A stretch of DNA of 64,000 nt from an uncultured Fluviicola sp. (GCA_913009205.1 CAJVYC010000012.1:20813-84812), one strand, 5' to 3'; positions 48,601 to 58,764 are shown, numbered from the stretch's first letter. The notes: a model not told the origin generated them from the letters alone. Program-made: numbers and translations.

Positions 48601-48970
48601 CATAACTGCTTCTTTAAAAGAGGGGTATTTCGTTGAGAACGAAAGTAGAGGTCATGTTTGGAAGAGCGATGAGCCTGAGTCAATAGGAGGAGATGACGAA
48701 GGTCCAACTCCAAGCGAATTACTTTTGTCTTCATTGGCAAGTTGTAAGTTGATAACCATGAGAATGTATGCCAACCACAAAGAATGGGATTTTCAGGGAG
48801 CCACAATTTTCCTATCAATCTTAGAGCATGCAGAAAAAACGATAATCGAAAAATCAATTATTTTTAAAGGAGACCTCGATGAAGATCAAATTGAACGCTT
48901 AAATATTATTTCAGAAAAATGTCCTGTCGCCAAAATGCTGCGTGATTCCATAGAATTCAAATTTATATAA
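48587..48970 (+). CDS. OsmC/Ohr family protein
   Basis: A 127-residue OsmC-fold protein. The two redox cysteines are in place: Cys53 in LLSSLASCKLITMRMY and Cys112 in SEKCPVAKML, the arrangement of thiol-dependent hydroperoxide reductases. GDDEGPTPSELLL is typical. GTG start, coupled to marR by a 14-base overlap; the receptor gene follows after one base. Likely detoxifies organic hydroperoxides, with the MarR protein as its regulator. Confidence 0.92.
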   Translation: MLEVSITASLKEGYFVENESRGHVWKSDEPESIGGDDEGPTPSELLLSSLASCKLITMRMYANHKEWDFQGATIFLSILEHAEKTIIEKSIIFKGDLDEDQIERLNIISEKCPVAKMLRDSIEFKFI

Positions 48971-48971
48971 A

Positions 48972-51380
48972 ATGAGAGGGTTTTTAATTTCTCTATTTGT
49001 TATTTCTTCATTTATAGTTAGTTGTCAAGTAGTTAAAGGTAAGGTTGTAGATGCTGAAGGACCGCTTGAATTTGCGTCGATTCGAATTTTTAAAGCCAAA
49101 GATTCAACAGTCGCACATGGAATTTACACTGCTATGGACGGTACATTTCGCTTGGAAGATGTTAATCCAGGAAACTATTATGTCAAAATTTCATTCTCCA
49201 ATTTCGTAACATATATCATTGATCCTTGTACTGTTGACAAGTCTACATTAAGGGATTTAGGTTCGATTCAACTAGAGATAGATAAAACTTTAGAGCTCGA
49301 TGGCGTCCTGGCACTTGGCTCATTGGATGTGCTAAAAGCAGGAATTGACAAAAAGATTTATAAAGTTCAAGACGATATCACTGTTAAAGGTGGAACGGTA
49401 AACGATGTTTTAAACAATATTCCTTCGATAGAAGTAGATCAGGACGGAAATATCAGTTTGAGAGGCGATGGAAATGTCACCATTTTAATCGACGGCCGGC
49501 CGAGCGGATTGGTTCTAGGAGACGGACAGAATTTGTTGAATTCATTGCCTGCAAATGCAATTGAGCGTGTTGAAGTAGTTACAAATCCTTCTGCAAAGTA
49601 CGACCCTGATGGAACGTCTGGAATTATCAACATTGTGATGAAGAAGAACAAGTTAAAAGGATTCAATGGAATTGTTTCGGCAACTTCGGCAACTGGAAAT
49701 CAATTCGAAGGTAATTTCTCGTTGAGTTATAGAAATGAGAAATTCAATAGTTATATAAATTACTCGTTCAATTATTACGAAGGATTTAGAGATTTTTCAA
49801 GTGATTTGAATCGAGAAATTAAAACCGATAGTTCCATTTATCTTTCTCAACGAAGGGCCGGTACAGATTTGAGACAAGGGAATTCATTGGTTATTGGGAC
49901 TGATTTCCAAATTAATGAACGAAATGTGATTGGTATTTCAGCAATGGCTTCGATTGGAAAGCGAGATCGTTATGGTTACTTGAGAAATGAATTGTTTGAC
50001 GGAGGCGGACTCCTTTACGATAAATGGGATCGAGAATCTATTGAACCACGAAGCAATAGAAATATTGATCTTAATTTGAGTTACACCTTGAAGTTTAAAG
50101 AACAGGTGGGTGAATGGTCACTGTCTGCTTATCAGTCGATTGGAGACAGAACGGTCCTTGGTATTTATGAAGAACTTTATTACGATGACTCGAACATTTT
50201 AAGTGAGTCGAGTCCTTTAAGTCAGCGATTGGATAATGTTCAATTGAACTCAATAACAACGGCCCAAACGGATTATAGCTATATCTTGAAAAAGATCAAT
50301 GCACGAATGGAAGCTGGAGCCAAAATGATTATTAGAAACGAGGACATTGATACGTATTCCGAAACTATGGACACATTGACGGGATTGTTCAATGAAGATA
50401 CCTTGGCCAATTTTCAATATTTGTACTCAGGAGGGGAATACAGCACGTATTTCATTTTTGGTCAAGAATTGGGCAAGTTTAAATACCAAGGTGGGCTAAG
50501 AGGCGAATATGCAATACAAAATCCTCAATTAATTTCATCGGATACGAATTATAGAAGCAAATACATCAACCTTTTTCCTTCAGCGCATTTAAAATACGAA
50601 GTAAATAAGAAATCTGAATTTGGATTGAGTTATAGCAGGCGTATTAATCGACCAAGATCAAGACAATTGAATCCGTTTGTGAGTTATTCAGATCCGTTTA
50701 ACTTGAGAGGTGGGAATCCCGAATTACAACCTGAGTATATTAATTCGTATGATTTCAGCTATTCTTATACTGGAAAAAAAGTAATTGTTTCAACTAGTTT
50801 GTTTCACAGAAGAACAAAGGATGTGATTAATCGTGTGAAGTATTATCGAGATGACAACACAGGATTTGTAACGTATGCAAATATTGATAAAAGTGTTAGT
50901 ACAGGTTTGGAAGTGATCTGGATCTATACGCCTTTTAAATGGATGAAAAACACTATTTCATTCAATGGTAACTATATTGATTACACGAATTCAGATCCCA
51001 ATGCAGATTGGAACAATGACGGTTTGAATTGGGGGGTGAAATATGCAGGAAATGTTGATTTCTGGAAAAAGACGGCAAGTTTCGGTGTGACAGCAAAATA
51101 TAATGCTCCAAGAGTGACACCACAGGGGATTTTTCAAAGAGGAAATGTTGTTGGCTTGGCTTTCGAAAAGAGACTGTTTAAGAACAAGCTCTCAATTGGT
51201 ACTCGAGTAACCGATTTGTTCAATACAATGAATACGACGATTCAATTGGATCGAGATGGTGTAGCGCAAGATATGGAATTCAAGTGGTTAAGCCGACGTG
51301 TTTATATAACGTTGTCTTACAAATTCGGAAAATACGATATTAAGAAAATGCCTAAGATAATTTCTGGTGGTGGTGATTAG
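48972..51380 (+). CDS. Outer-membrane beta-barrel receptor (TonB-dependent-receptor-like)
   Basis: An 802-residue protein of the outer membrane beta-barrel family. Signal peptide MRGFLISLFVISSFIVSCQ (the cysteine at 18 could be a lipobox-like site), a CarboxypepD_reg-like domain (about 22-100; VDAEGPLEFASIRIFKAKDS), a plug domain (about 130-225; VNDVLNNIPSIEVDQDGNIS, NAIERVEVVTNPSAKYDPDG and TSGIINIV), and a large barrel with aromatic girdle strands such as YELNP-like GGNPELQPEYINSYDFSYSY. No TonB box is obvious. It is one base from osmC and probably in the same operon. Substrate unknown. Confidence 0.9.
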   Translation: MRGFLISLFVISSFIVSCQVVKGKVVDAEGPLEFASIRIFKAKDSTVAHGIYTAMDGTFRLEDVNPGNYYVKISFSNFVTYIIDPCTVDKSTLRDLGSIQLEIDKTLELDGVLALGSLDVLKAGIDKKIYKVQDDITVKGGTVNDVLNNIPSIEVDQDGNISLRGDGNVTILIDGRPSGLVLGDGQNLLNSLPANAIERVEVVTNPSAKYDPDGTSGIINIVMKKNKLKGFNGIVSATSATGNQFEGNFSLSYRNEKFNSYINYSFNYYEGFRDFSSDLNREIKTDSSIYLSQRRAGTDLRQGNSLVIGTDFQINERNVIGISAMASIGKRDRYGYLRNELFDGGGLLYDKWDRESIEPRSNRNIDLNLSYTLKFKEQVGEWSLSAYQSIGDRTVLGIYEELYYDDSNILSESSPLSQRLDNVQLNSITTAQTDYSYILKKINARMEAGAKMIIRNEDIDTYSETMDTLTGLFNEDTLANFQYLYSGGEYSTYFIFGQELGKFKYQGGLRGEYAIQNPQLISSDTNYRSKYINLFPSAHLKYEVNKKSEFGLSYSRRINRPRSRQLNPFVSYSDPFNLRGGNPELQPEYINSYDFSYSYTGKKVIVSTSLFHRRTKDVINRVKYYRDDNTGFVTYANIDKSVSTGLEVIWIYTPFKWMKNTISFNGNYIDYTNSDPNADWNNDGLNWGVKYAGNVDFWKKTASFGVTAKYNAPRVTPQGIFQRGNVVGLAFEKRLFKNKLSIGTRVTDLFNTMNTTIQLDRDGVAQDMEFKWLSRRVYITLSYKFGKYDIKKMPKIISGGGD

Positions 51381-51390
51381 TTGTTGAATT

Positions 51391-51531
51391 TTATTTATTT
51401 ACCAAGATCTTGTTTTTATTCTTTAAGTGTATTCCCAATCCAATCAATGCTGAATCGAATCCTGAAAATCGTTTACCTTTTATTGACTTCTGCGCCCTAA
51501 GGATTTTAGCTATTTCTATTGAAGTAATCAT
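51391..51531 (-). CDS. Possible small protein of 46 residues
   Basis: A minus-strand frame from ATG at 51531 to a TAA at 51391 encodes a 46-residue basic peptide (starting MITSIEIAKILRAQKSIKGK, then GFDSALIGLG, ending KNKILVNK). It fills most of the 234-base gap between the receptor gene and rluE. The composition is plausible for a real protein but there is no promoter, family or RBS to support it. The plus-strand frame on the same bases looks like its shadow. Confidence 0.25.
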   Translation of the reverse strand: MITSIEIAKILRAQKSIKGKRFSGFDSALIGLGIHLKNKNKILVNK

Positions 51532-51614
51532 AACAGTTAATTTGAGTTACTTGAATATAGGCAAATTATGTATCAATTATTTGGTGAGCTCCTGAAAGGT
51601 TTGTCTTGTCTATT

Positions 51615-52190
51615 CTACGGTTGAAATTCTCTAACTTGACCGGGTTCAAGATTGTCTAACTCTTGATTCTCGAATGAAACCCGAATTAATCGAAGGGTAG
51701 GGAAGCCTACAGCAGCTGTCATTTTTCGAACTTGTCTGTTTTTTCCCTCGGTAATTGATAGTTGAATCCAGCTTGTTGGAATGTTCACTCTGACTCTGAT
51801 TGGTGGATTTCTTTCGGGTAGACTAGGAGTCTCAATCTTTTTACAGATAGCTTTTTTTACTCTGTGGTTCCTTCCTTTGTGCGCAATTGTAATCGTTCCT
51901 TCCTGCAATTCGAATAAAGCCCTATCACTTATTTCTCCTTCAATCTGAACCCAATATGTTTTTTCTTTTTCGCTTTCAGGATCTAGTAAACGTGTTTTGT
52001 AACGGTTGTCATTCGTAAGTAAAAGTAAACCCTCACTGTCTTTATCTAATCGACCGATGGAGTAGACGTCTTTTGGGAAATCGTAGAGCTCGCCCAATAA
52101 TTTATCATTCGATTCACCAGAAAATTGGCTTAAATAACCGTAGGGTTTGTAAAGCGCGAAATAGCTTTTGGAATTTAGGCTTTGCGACAT
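51615..52190 (-). CDS. rluE: 23S rRNA pseudouridine synthase, RluE-like
   Basis: A 191-residue stand-alone pseudouridine synthase without S4 domain. The catalytic aspartate is Asp49 in SIGRLDKDSEGLLLLTNDN. YFALYKPYGYLSQFSG, EKTYWVQIEG and the C-terminal SITEGKNRQVRKMTAAVGFP are characteristic of the RsuA/RluE group, and the lack of an S4 domain points to RluE. Overlaps the upstream methyltransferase gene by 16 bases and ends a batA-pyrC-methyltransferase-rluE run. Confidence 0.93.
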   Translation of the reverse strand: MSQSLNSKSYFALYKPYGYLSQFSGESNDKLLGELYDFPKDVYSIGRLDKDSEGLLLLTNDNRYKTRLLDPESEKEKTYWVQIEGEISDRALFELQEGTITIAHKGRNHRVKKAICKKIETPSLPERNPPIRVRVNIPTSWIQLSITEGKNRQVRKMTAAVGFPTLRLIRVSFENQELDNLEPGQVREFQP

Positions 52191-52729
52191 GTGTAAACAA
52201 ATGCCGGTGGAAAGTTCTTGATCGTAAATTTCACGGATACGGTGCTGAAAATAGATTCCAATAACTTTTTAGATTGCAAAGAGTATTGGAATTGCATGTA
52301 AAGACCTTTCGGTTTTAAGACCGAGTTAGATATGTTAACAATATTCACGCGAACGGCTTGAGGTAAAACCATTAAGGGAAGAGAAGAGATTACACAATCT
52401 ACTTTGACTCCTCCGGGAATGTACTTTTCTATATTTTCTGCTGAATCGTGCACAACTTTCACTCTCGGATCTGTTATTCTGCCCGAAAGCAATTTATAAA
52501 ATTCATTGTTTAATTCAAGGATAATCAATTTTGCATCTGGTTCCATTTGCTTTAAAATGAGATCGGTGAAAACACCATTTCCAGGTCCCAATTCAATGAT
52601 CAATTTGTCCTTGTTGAAGTCTATATTTTTAATCATTTTTTCAGCCAAAAAGCGAGTGCTTGGTGTAACAGAGCCAACCATTTGATGATCTTTAAAAAAC
52701 TGCTTGATAAAACTTCCTTTCGCGGCCAT
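52175..52729 (-). CDS. Class I SAM-dependent methyltransferase (phospholipid- or rRNA-type)
   Basis: A 184-residue methyltransferase. Motif I is IIELGPGNGVFTDLILKQME (about 44-63), followed by ILELNNEFYKLL, VVHDSAENIEKYIPGG and CVISSLPLMVLPQAVRVNIV (motif IV-like). The short N-terminus (FIKQFFKDHQMVGSVTPSTR) resembles phospholipid N-methyltransferases of the PmtA type as well as the RsmA/KsgA fold. I prefer a phospholipid-type enzyme, but the substrate is uncertain. Coupled to rluE by a 16-base overlap. Confidence 0.85.
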   Translation of the reverse strand: MAAKGSFIKQFFKDHQMVGSVTPSTRFLAEKMIKNIDFNKDKLIIELGPGNGVFTDLILKQMEPDAKLIILELNNEFYKLLSGRITDPRVKVVHDSAENIEKYIPGGVKVDCVISSLPLMVLPQAVRVNIVNISNSVLKPKGLYMQFQYSLQSKKLLESIFSTVSVKFTIKNFPPAFVYTCRKA

Positions 52730-52736
52730 AAATTGA

Positions 52737-53993
52737 TTATTTGATCATTAATTTACTTTTATTAATTACTCCAACCACGAATCCTTTGAGTTGTTTGTCT
52801 ACATAGGGGGTATTCAAAGTGTTCGAGAAAATGTCTTTTTTTTCTAATGTCCATTCCTTATTGGGCTGAAACAATGTGATATCTGCATTAGTTCCTGTTT
52901 CAATTGCCTGTTTATCAAGCCCAAGTGTTCTTCTGGCATTTATTGATAAAGCGTTAATTACAACATCTAGATCGAATTCAGAAGCCATACTCAAACTCGC
53001 AAATAATGATTGCAGTCCTATGTTTCCGAATTCTGCCATGTCGAATTCAATGTCTTTTTCTTCTTTATCGTGGGGTCTGTGGTCCGACACAATACAGTCA
53101 ATACTTCCGTCTTTTAATCCTGCCCAAAGTGCTTTTCTGTCTTCTTCGAAACGAAGAGGCGGCATTACTTTAAAGTGCGTGTCAAAACAGAGAACCGCTT
53201 CTTCGTTGTAGATTAAGTTAATCGCATGAACGTCAGCAGTGATGTTTAAGCCTTTTGCTTTTCCTTCTTTTATTATCCGAACACCTTCAGCAGTTGATAC
53301 ACCAGTGAAGTGTATTTTTCCTTCGGTGTATTCTGCGAGGCGAATGTTCCTTTCAATTTCTATAATCTCCGCTATTGATGGGTCAGATTTCAATCCCGTT
53401 TTCGTAGAAGCCATTCCTTCATTGACCATTCCTATTCCAGCTACGGAATGGTTTCTTGAGAAAGCCACGACTGTTCCTCCGAAATTTCTAGAGTAGAGAA
53501 GGGCCCTATACATAATTCCTGAGTTACAAGGAACGAGATCATCAGAGAACAGTTGAACTCCGTGTTGGTTCATGTCGTACATCTCAGAAATATTTTCACC
53601 TTTCATTCCAAGGGTCATTGCTCCAATTGGGTGTGCTTCACAAACATGGTGCTCCGATTTCCGTTGAATGTATTGAATTTGGCTTTTACCATCAATTACA
53701 GGTGTTGTTCCAGGCAAGATCGCAACATGTGTGTATCCTCCAAAGGCAGCGGCATCAAGACCAGTTTCGATCGTTTCTTTGTGTTCCATTCCGGGATCGC
53801 AAAAGTCTACTTTTAAATCTGCCCATCCCATTGAAACATGAAGATTGTCATGTTCAATTAGCGTTGCGTCCTTGTCAGTAATGTCGGTTTTGATGTTAAC
53901 AATGTTTCCGTCTTCAATCAAGAGGTCCATTGTTTTACCGTGGAACTCTGAGTCTTTATTGATAATTTTCGCTTGCTTGATTAGAATCTTCAT
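52737..53993 (-). CDS. pyrC: Dihydroorotase homologue lacking the HxH metal motif
   Basis: A 418-residue amidohydrolase of the dihydroorotase/TIGR00857 type. The overall family pattern is intact ([60 protein letters not shown]). However, the first metal-binding motif, normally HVHLREPG, reads KVDFCDPG, and the later histidine segment reads ADVHAINLI instead of EVTPHHLL. In Bacteroidota this variant is commonly annotated pyrC, but the missing ligands make a catalytic role doubtful; a non-catalytic partner (PyrX-like) is possible. Follows batA by five bases. Confidence 0.85.
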   Translation of the reverse strand: MKILIKQAKIINKDSEFHGKTMDLLIEDGNIVNIKTDITDKDATLIEHDNLHVSMGWADLKVDFCDPGMEHKETIETGLDAAAFGGYTHVAILPGTTPVIDGKSQIQYIQRKSEHHVCEAHPIGAMTLGMKGENISEMYDMNQHGVQLFSDDLVPCNSGIMYRALLYSRNFGGTVVAFSRNHSVAGIGMVNEGMASTKTGLKSDPSIAEIIEIERNIRLAEYTEGKIHFTGVSTAEGVRIIKEGKAKGLNITADVHAINLIYNEEAVLCFDTHFKVMPPLRFEEDRKALWAGLKDGSIDCIVSDHRPHDKEEKDIEFDMAEFGNIGLQSLFASLSMASEFDLDVVINALSINARRTLGLDKQAIETGTNADITLFQPNKEWTLEKKDIFSNTLNTPYVDKQLKGFVVGVINKSKLMIK

Positions 53994-53998
53994 CTTAT

Positions 53999-56026
53999 CT
54001 ATTTAAGTAATCGTACCAGTAACATTTCACCGAGCACAAAAATAAGGGTTAAAACAATACAAAGTTTCCAATAGCTGAACGGCTTGTTAATGTTCGATGT
54101 TGCAAGTTCACTGTCGCTACTTATTTCATTGTATTGGTAATTACTTCCTTCAAAAATCTTGTCGATGTCTTCTGTTGAATAATAATTCAATTTCGATTCA
54201 GATCTGTTATAGTTCAGGCTCAATGAGCCAATCGTACCTTCAGATTCAATCTCGTAATTACCCGCAAACAATTGTGAGTAATTGTCGAGCTTGTTTAGGG
54301 TTAGGTAATTTACACCAGATATTTCAGAACGTTGTGGAATGAAGTCGACGTCATTACCTGTAATATGGATGACGTTGTCTCCCGTTATTTTCTTGTAGAC
54401 TGGATATTGAGAATCGCTTCCAATGGTTAAAGAGATAGGTTGTTTTCTCTTTGCTAATTCGGCAAATCGAAGCAGAACAGTCGTGAAGAGCGCATCTCTT
54501 GAGAAATTCCCAAAGTCCTCGTGAACTGAACTGTAAAACATGAATACATTTCCTGTTGATTGCGCGTAAGATAGCAACGGGAGGCTATTTTGAAGTGTAA
54601 TCAAGTCAGTCGACCTAACGTTTGACTTAACAGCTCTGAATGTTTTAGAAACGCTTGGTAGGTTAAGATTTTTAGGTTCTTCTTCGAATACTCCTGCATA
54701 AAAAGGATCGGCGTAGTTCAAGTTTTTTATTTTATTTCCAGTAGAAACGGAGTTTTCCATAAAAGGAAGCTTTGACTCGCCAAGAAATCGATTCCAGTCA
54801 CTTTTGTTTGGTGATTTACCGGGGAACAATGCAACAGAACCTCCTGCTTTAATGAACTCGCTTAAGTAATTGTTAAGTCCAGACGAGATTTCATTCGCGC
54901 CATTGATGACAATTAAATCTTGTGCTTCAAAATCTTCTTTGGTGATGGCGGTGATGTCCTTCGATCTCGATTTGTAGAAATCATTCAATTCGTAGATAAG
55001 TGATGTTCCTGAAATTGCATCTTTTCCATCAATAATCAAAACGTTGCTAAACTCTTGAACTTCATACGAGATGAAATACGTATCATCAAAGAAAACATGT
55101 TCGTCTGCTACGTTTATTTTTCCTGACTTGAATCCTACCGTTCTGTCCGAGTAGGAAACGGAAGTCGATATTTTTTGCTTTTTGGGGGCGTTAATGAAAA
55201 TAGTCTTAGTGTATGAATCAATGTTGATTGATAATTCAAGATTTTCGATGTCCTCATCATTCATATTGACAACACGAATGTTCAGCTCTTTATTCTGACC
55301 GACTTTATGAATAGGAGAGGTGAACCACACAGAGTCGATGTAAACGTTCGAATTTTGTTCAGGCACCATTCGAGTTGGATAATAGGTGATGTTGTCTTTT
55401 TTCGCATCGAATGTTTTCTTGTCATCTTTTTGAAAGTCACTAAAAATGAAATAATTGATCTTCGTTTTTTGATCTTCTTGGGCTTTTTCTAAAGTTTCCT
55501 TTTGCCATTTCAAAACTTCAGAAAGATTCCTTGTCAGCGGACACAATTCAATCGCATCTATTTTTTCGAAAGCTTCACGTCTGTTTAAGATTCTTTCCTC
55601 TCTTCCGGATATTTCGTTTGTTCCAATGATGAACCGAGCATCACGTGGAGCGTCCTTTATAACCTCTTTAGCTTTTTCTCGGGCTTCAGAAAGTAACTCA
55701 CCTTCCGGACCTCTCGCTTGCATTGAAAAGGAGTTGTCCAAATAGAAACACGTAATCGATTTCTTTGAATTCAGTTCCTCTTTACTGTCCGGAAAGTAAG
55801 GCTGAGCAAAAGCAAGAACTAAAAACAGAAATGCTAACAATCTCGTTAACAGAACAAGTATGTGCTTTAATCGTTGTGTTGACTTCGTCTTTTGATCGAC
55901 GTGTTTAATGAAATTTAAACTTGAGAAATAAAGCGTTTTGTACCTTTTAAAATTGAATAGATGGATGATAATCGGAATGGCGAGAACCGCTAGAGCCCAA
56001 AGAAATTCAGGGTACAAAAACTTCAT
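53999..56026 (-). CDS. BatA domain / von Willebrand A membrane protein
   Basis: A 675-residue membrane protein. The BatA N-terminal domain is at 1-85: [34 protein letters not shown] and [21 protein letters not shown] vWA-like segment follows with [12 protein letters not shown] (metal-site residues) and then a large beta-rich periplasmic region, ending in a C-terminal membrane helix ([20 protein letters not shown]). BatA-type proteins are linked to aerotolerance and assembly of periplasmic complexes. Here it heads a run with pyrC, a methyltransferase and rluE, not a bat operon. Confidence 0.9.
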   Translation of the reverse strand: MKFLYPEFLWALAVLAIPIIIHLFNFKRYKTLYFSSLNFIKHVDQKTKSTQRLKHILVLLTRLLAFLFLVLAFAQPYFPDSKEELNSKKSITCFYLDNSFSMQARGPEGELLSEAREKAKEVIKDAPRDARFIIGTNEISGREERILNRREAFEKIDAIELCPLTRNLSEVLKWQKETLEKAQEDQKTKINYFIFSDFQKDDKKTFDAKKDNITYYPTRMVPEQNSNVYIDSVWFTSPIHKVGQNKELNIRVVNMNDEDIENLELSINIDSYTKTIFINAPKKQKISTSVSYSDRTVGFKSGKINVADEHVFFDDTYFISYEVQEFSNVLIIDGKDAISGTSLIYELNDFYKSRSKDITAITKEDFEAQDLIVINGANEISSGLNNYLSEFIKAGGSVALFPGKSPNKSDWNRFLGESKLPFMENSVSTGNKIKNLNYADPFYAGVFEEEPKNLNLPSVSKTFRAVKSNVRSTDLITLQNSLPLLSYAQSTGNVFMFYSSVHEDFGNFSRDALFTTVLLRFAELAKRKQPISLTIGSDSQYPVYKKITGDNVIHITGNDVDFIPQRSEISGVNYLTLNKLDNYSQLFAGNYEIESEGTIGSLSLNYNRSESKLNYYSTEDIDKIFEGSNYQYNEISSDSELATSNINKPFSYWKLCIVLTLIFVLGEMLLVRLLK

Positions 56027-56031
56027 AGATT

Positions 56032-56039
56032 CAAAGATA
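56032..56039 (-). promoter_or_regulatory. -7 box of the BatA-domain gene
   Basis: Minus-strand TATCTTTG, five bases before the ATG at 56026. No correctly spaced -33 TTG. Confidence 0.4.
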
Positions 56040-56069
56040 GAATTATATAATTATGAATCTATATTTATC

Positions 56070-56087
56070 AATTCATAATTATGAATT
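56070..56087. repeat. 18-base perfect AT-rich palindrome
   Basis: AATTCATAATTATGAATT is identical to its reverse complement. It lies between the BatA gene and the TIGR02757 gene. The first 11 bases also occur at 15584-15594 ahead of the GSCFA gene. Confidence 0.75.
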
Positions 56088-56088
56088 A

Positions 56089-56844
56089 TTAGCGCTTCTC
56101 AAATACGCCAATCCCAAACAAGGCGAAATCATACTTAGAAGGGTCTTTAGGATCAAGTTTTCTTAATACGCTCATGATTTCCTCAAGCGCTTTCCAATCG
56201 TTCTGTTTCCGTTTCAAAATACCTAATTCCGTTGACATTCTAGCGGTATGGACGTCTAGTGGGATGCAGAGTTCAGATTCGGGAATTGAATTCCAAATGC
56301 CAAAGTCAACACCACAATTGTCATTTCTAACCATCCAACGCAAAAACATGTTTATCCGCTTAGCCGCTGAGTTCTTTGCTGGATTGGAAATGTGTTTCTC
56401 TGAACGTTGTTCGTGTTCTGTTGTTAGGAAAAGATTTCTGAAACTGATGATCCTTCCTTTTGCTCCGGGATACTCAGCGTGCGGCTGAAATGCATTTTCC
56501 ATTCCGCCATGATTCATGTAGATGTTTTGTAGACTGCTAAAAAAGAAGTCCAAGTCAAAGGCGTTGAAGGTTCTATGTACGAAATTGATAGGTTCGTTGG
56601 CGGTGTAATTTAGAATAAAGTCGTGCGGTGTTCCTCCCATAATCTCAATAAGGCGCTCGCCATTTTTAATGATCATTTCGCGTTTACCCCAAGCGATTGT
56701 AGAAACCAAGAAGGCGACAATTTCAATATCTTCTTTCTTTGAAAAACGATGCGGCAATTGGATCGGATCGGATTCAATAAAAAGAGGAGTGTTGTACTGC
56801 TCCGTTTTGAAATCAAGGTATTCTTTTAATTCCGATGTTGTCAT
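56089..56844 (-). CDS. TIGR02757 family protein
   Basis: A 251-residue protein of the TIGR02757 family, widespread in Bacteroidota and some Proteobacteria. Conserved segments are the start LKEYLDFKTEQYNTPLFIES, VAFLVSTIAWGKREMIIKNG, FVHRTFNAFDLDFFFSSLQN, and the PLDVHTARMSTELGILKRKQ-like segment near 192-211 followed by LRKLDPKDPSKYDFALFGIG. The later part has an HhH-GPD-like arrangement (LDVHTAR, DP-K-DFALFGIGV). Function not established. Begins 28 bases after the LolD-like gene ends. Confidence 0.9.
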   Translation of the reverse strand: MTTSELKEYLDFKTEQYNTPLFIESDPIQLPHRFSKKEDIEIVAFLVSTIAWGKREMIIKNGERLIEIMGGTPHDFILNYTANEPINFVHRTFNAFDLDFFFSSLQNIYMNHGGMENAFQPHAEYPGAKGRIISFRNLFLTTEHEQRSEKHISNPAKNSAAKRINMFLRWMVRNDNCGVDFGIWNSIPESELCIPLDVHTARMSTELGILKRKQNDWKALEEIMSVLRKLDPKDPSKYDFALFGIGVFEKR

Positions 56845-56871
56845 AGGATAATTTCTGACATGGCAATTGCG

Positions 56872-57525
56872 TTATTCAATAATCAATCCATCTCGCATCA
56901 CTAATTTTCGATCAGTCATGTCAGCCAATTCAGTGTTGTGCGTAACGATTACGAAGGTTTGGTTCAGCTCATCTCTTAGATTAAAGAACAACTGATGCAA
57001 TTCAGATGAATTTTGACTGTCCAAGTTTCCCGACGGCTCATCTGCAAAAATTACACCTGGACGGTTGATTAAAGACCGCGCTACGGCAATTCGTTGTTGC
57101 TCGCCACCAGACAGTTGGCTCGGCTTGTGTTCCGCACGGTTTTCAAGTCCGAGGAGTCCGAGAAGTTTCATTGCCTCTGTTTTCGCGTCTTTGAGGTTGA
57201 CACCTTTAATTAAAGCAGGTAGAGCTATGTTTTCAACTGCTGTGAATTCAGGGAGCAATTGATGAAACTGGAAAATGAATCCAATTTGCGTATTTCTAAA
57301 TGCTGACAGTTTGTTTACAGAAAGATTAAATGGATTGACTCCGTTCATTAAGACTTCACCTCTATCAGGGCGGTCTAGGGTTCCGAGGATTTGAAGCAAT
57401 GTTGTTTTTCCTGCCCCTGATGAACCAACAATAGAAACCACTTCGCCCTCCTTGATTTCAAGGTTAATCCCCTTAAGTATTTGAAGGTCGTCGTATGATT
57501 TCGTTATTCCGTTGGCTATTAGCAT
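56872..57525 (-). CDS. ABC transporter ATPase, LolD/MacB type
   Basis: A 217-residue ATPase. Walker [21 protein letters not shown] (about 33-52), Q-loop [20 protein letters not shown], signature [19 protein letters not shown], Walker [13 protein letters not shown] and H-loop [21 protein letters not shown] is the LolD hallmark, so the partner is probably a LolC/E-like lipoprotein-release permease encoded elsewhere. It is separated from ribBA by one base and probably cotranscribed with it. Confidence 0.92.
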   Translation of the reverse strand: MLIANGITKSYDDLQILKGINLEIKEGEVVSIVGSSGAGKTTLLQILGTLDRPDRGEVLMNGVNPFNLSVNKLSAFRNTQIGFIFQFHQLLPEFTAVENIALPALIKGVNLKDAKTEAMKLLGLLGLENRAEHKPSQLSGGEQQRIAVARSLINRPGVIFADEPSGNLDSQNSSELHQLFFNLRDELNQTFVIVTHNTELADMTDRKLVMRDGLIIE

Positions 57526-57526
57526 A

Positions 57527-58741
57527 TTATTTATCAGCTTTCAAAGTGTGACCCATTTTGTCACGTTTTGTTTTTAAATACAATTCGTTGTGTTTGTTGC
57601 TTTCAATTTCTAATTCTACATTTTCTGTGATCTCAAGACCGTATCCAATCAAACCTGTGCGTTTTGTAGGATTGTTAGACATCAATTTCATTTTAGAAAC
57701 ACCGAGTTTACGAAGGATTTGAGCTCCAATTCCGTAATCGCGCTCGTCTCCTTTGAAACCAAGCTTTAAATTGGCTTCTAAAGTGTCGTATCCTTCTTCT
57801 TGAAGTTTGTAGGCTTTTAGCTTATTTGTTAATCCAATCCCACGACCTTCTTGGTTCATGTAGATTATCGCTCCTTTACCTTCTTCTTCAATTAATTGCA
57901 TCGCCTTCTTTAATTGCGGTCCGCAATCACAACGACATGATCCAAATATATCGCCCGTCATGCAAGAAGAGTGAACTCTAATTAAGACAGGTTCCTCTTT
58001 CTCCCAAGTTCCTTTAACGATAGCCAAATGTTCTTTACCGGAATTTGTCTCTTTGAAAAGGTGCATTTCGAAATCGCCTTCTTCCGTTGGCATTTTAACG
58101 TCGATGATCTTCTCAACCAATGACTCATTTTTGAGTCTGTACTTGATAAGATCTTCGATTGAAATAATTTTCATGTCAAATCGCTTTGCGATTTCTATCA
58201 ATTGAGGAAGCCGAGCCATAGTACCGTCTTCGTTCAATATTTCTACAATCACGCCAGCAGGCTCAAATCCTGCCATTCTAGAAAGATCAATAGCAGCTTC
58301 AGTATGCCCGGCTCTTCTTAAAACACCGCCTTTTTTAGCACGTAAAGGGAAGATGTGACCTGGTTTACCAAGTTCTTCAGGATTAATATTTGGATCAATT
58401 AATGCTTGAACTGTTTTTGCTCTGTCACTTGCGCTAATCCCAGTCGTGCAGCCGTGTCCGTTCAAATCAACTGAAACTGTAAATGGAGTCTCGTAAGCCG
58501 CAGAATTCGTATGAACCATTAAGTCCAATCCAAGTTCATCGCAACGGTCTTCAACAAGCGGAGCACAAACAAGTCCTCTGCCGTGGGTTACCATGAAATT
58601 GATGATCTCAGGTGTGATATTTCGGGCAGCAGTAACGAAATCTCCTTCGTTCTCTCTGTCCTCGTCGTCAACGACGATAAGTACTTTACCGTTTTTGATA
58701 TCTTCTATGGCTTCCTCTATCGTATTTAGATCGAATTGCAT
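57527..58741 (-). CDS. ribBA: Bifunctional 3,4-dihydroxy-2-butanone-4-phosphate synthase / GTP cyclohydrolase II
   Basis: Makes both precursors of riboflavin. The protein is about 404 residues from [20 protein letters not shown]. The RibB domain (1-205) has the acidic [30 protein letters not shown] and [10 protein letters not shown]. The RibA domain (206-404) has the zinc cysteines in [20 protein letters not shown] and the nucleotide-binding [16 protein letters not shown]. The frame extends to 58873 ([14 protein letters not shown]), but that segment crosses the -7 box and repeat region and is probably not translated. I see no FMN riboswitch. Confidence 0.96.
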   Translation of the reverse strand: MQFDLNTIEEAIEDIKNGKVLIVVDDEDRENEGDFVTAARNITPEIINFMVTHGRGLVCAPLVEDRCDELGLDLMVHTNSAAYETPFTVSVDLNGHGCTTGISASDRAKTVQALIDPNINPEELGKPGHIFPLRAKKGGVLRRAGHTEAAIDLSRMAGFEPAGVIVEILNEDGTMARLPQLIEIAKRFDMKIISIEDLIKYRLKNESLVEKIIDVKMPTEEGDFEMHLFKETNSGKEHLAIVKGTWEKEEPVLIRVHSSCMTGDIFGSCRCDCGPQLKKAMQLIEEEGKGAIIYMNQEGRGIGLTNKLKAYKLQEEGYDTLEANLKLGFKGDERDYGIGAQILRKLGVSKMKLMSNNPTKRTGLIGYGLEITENVELEIESNKHNELYLKTKRDKMGHTLKADK

Positions 58742-58756
58742 TCTCGTTTTTTTTAG

Positions 58757-58764
58757 CAAAATTA
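58757..58764 (-). promoter_or_regulatory. -7 box of ribBA
   Basis: Minus-strand TAATTTTG matches TAnnTTTG, 15 bases upstream of the ATG at 58741. Confidence 0.5.

Noticed and set aside
51410..51595. Plus-strand frame of 61 residues
   Set aside because: Low-complexity, no family, lies opposite a more protein-like minus-strand frame; likely a shadow.
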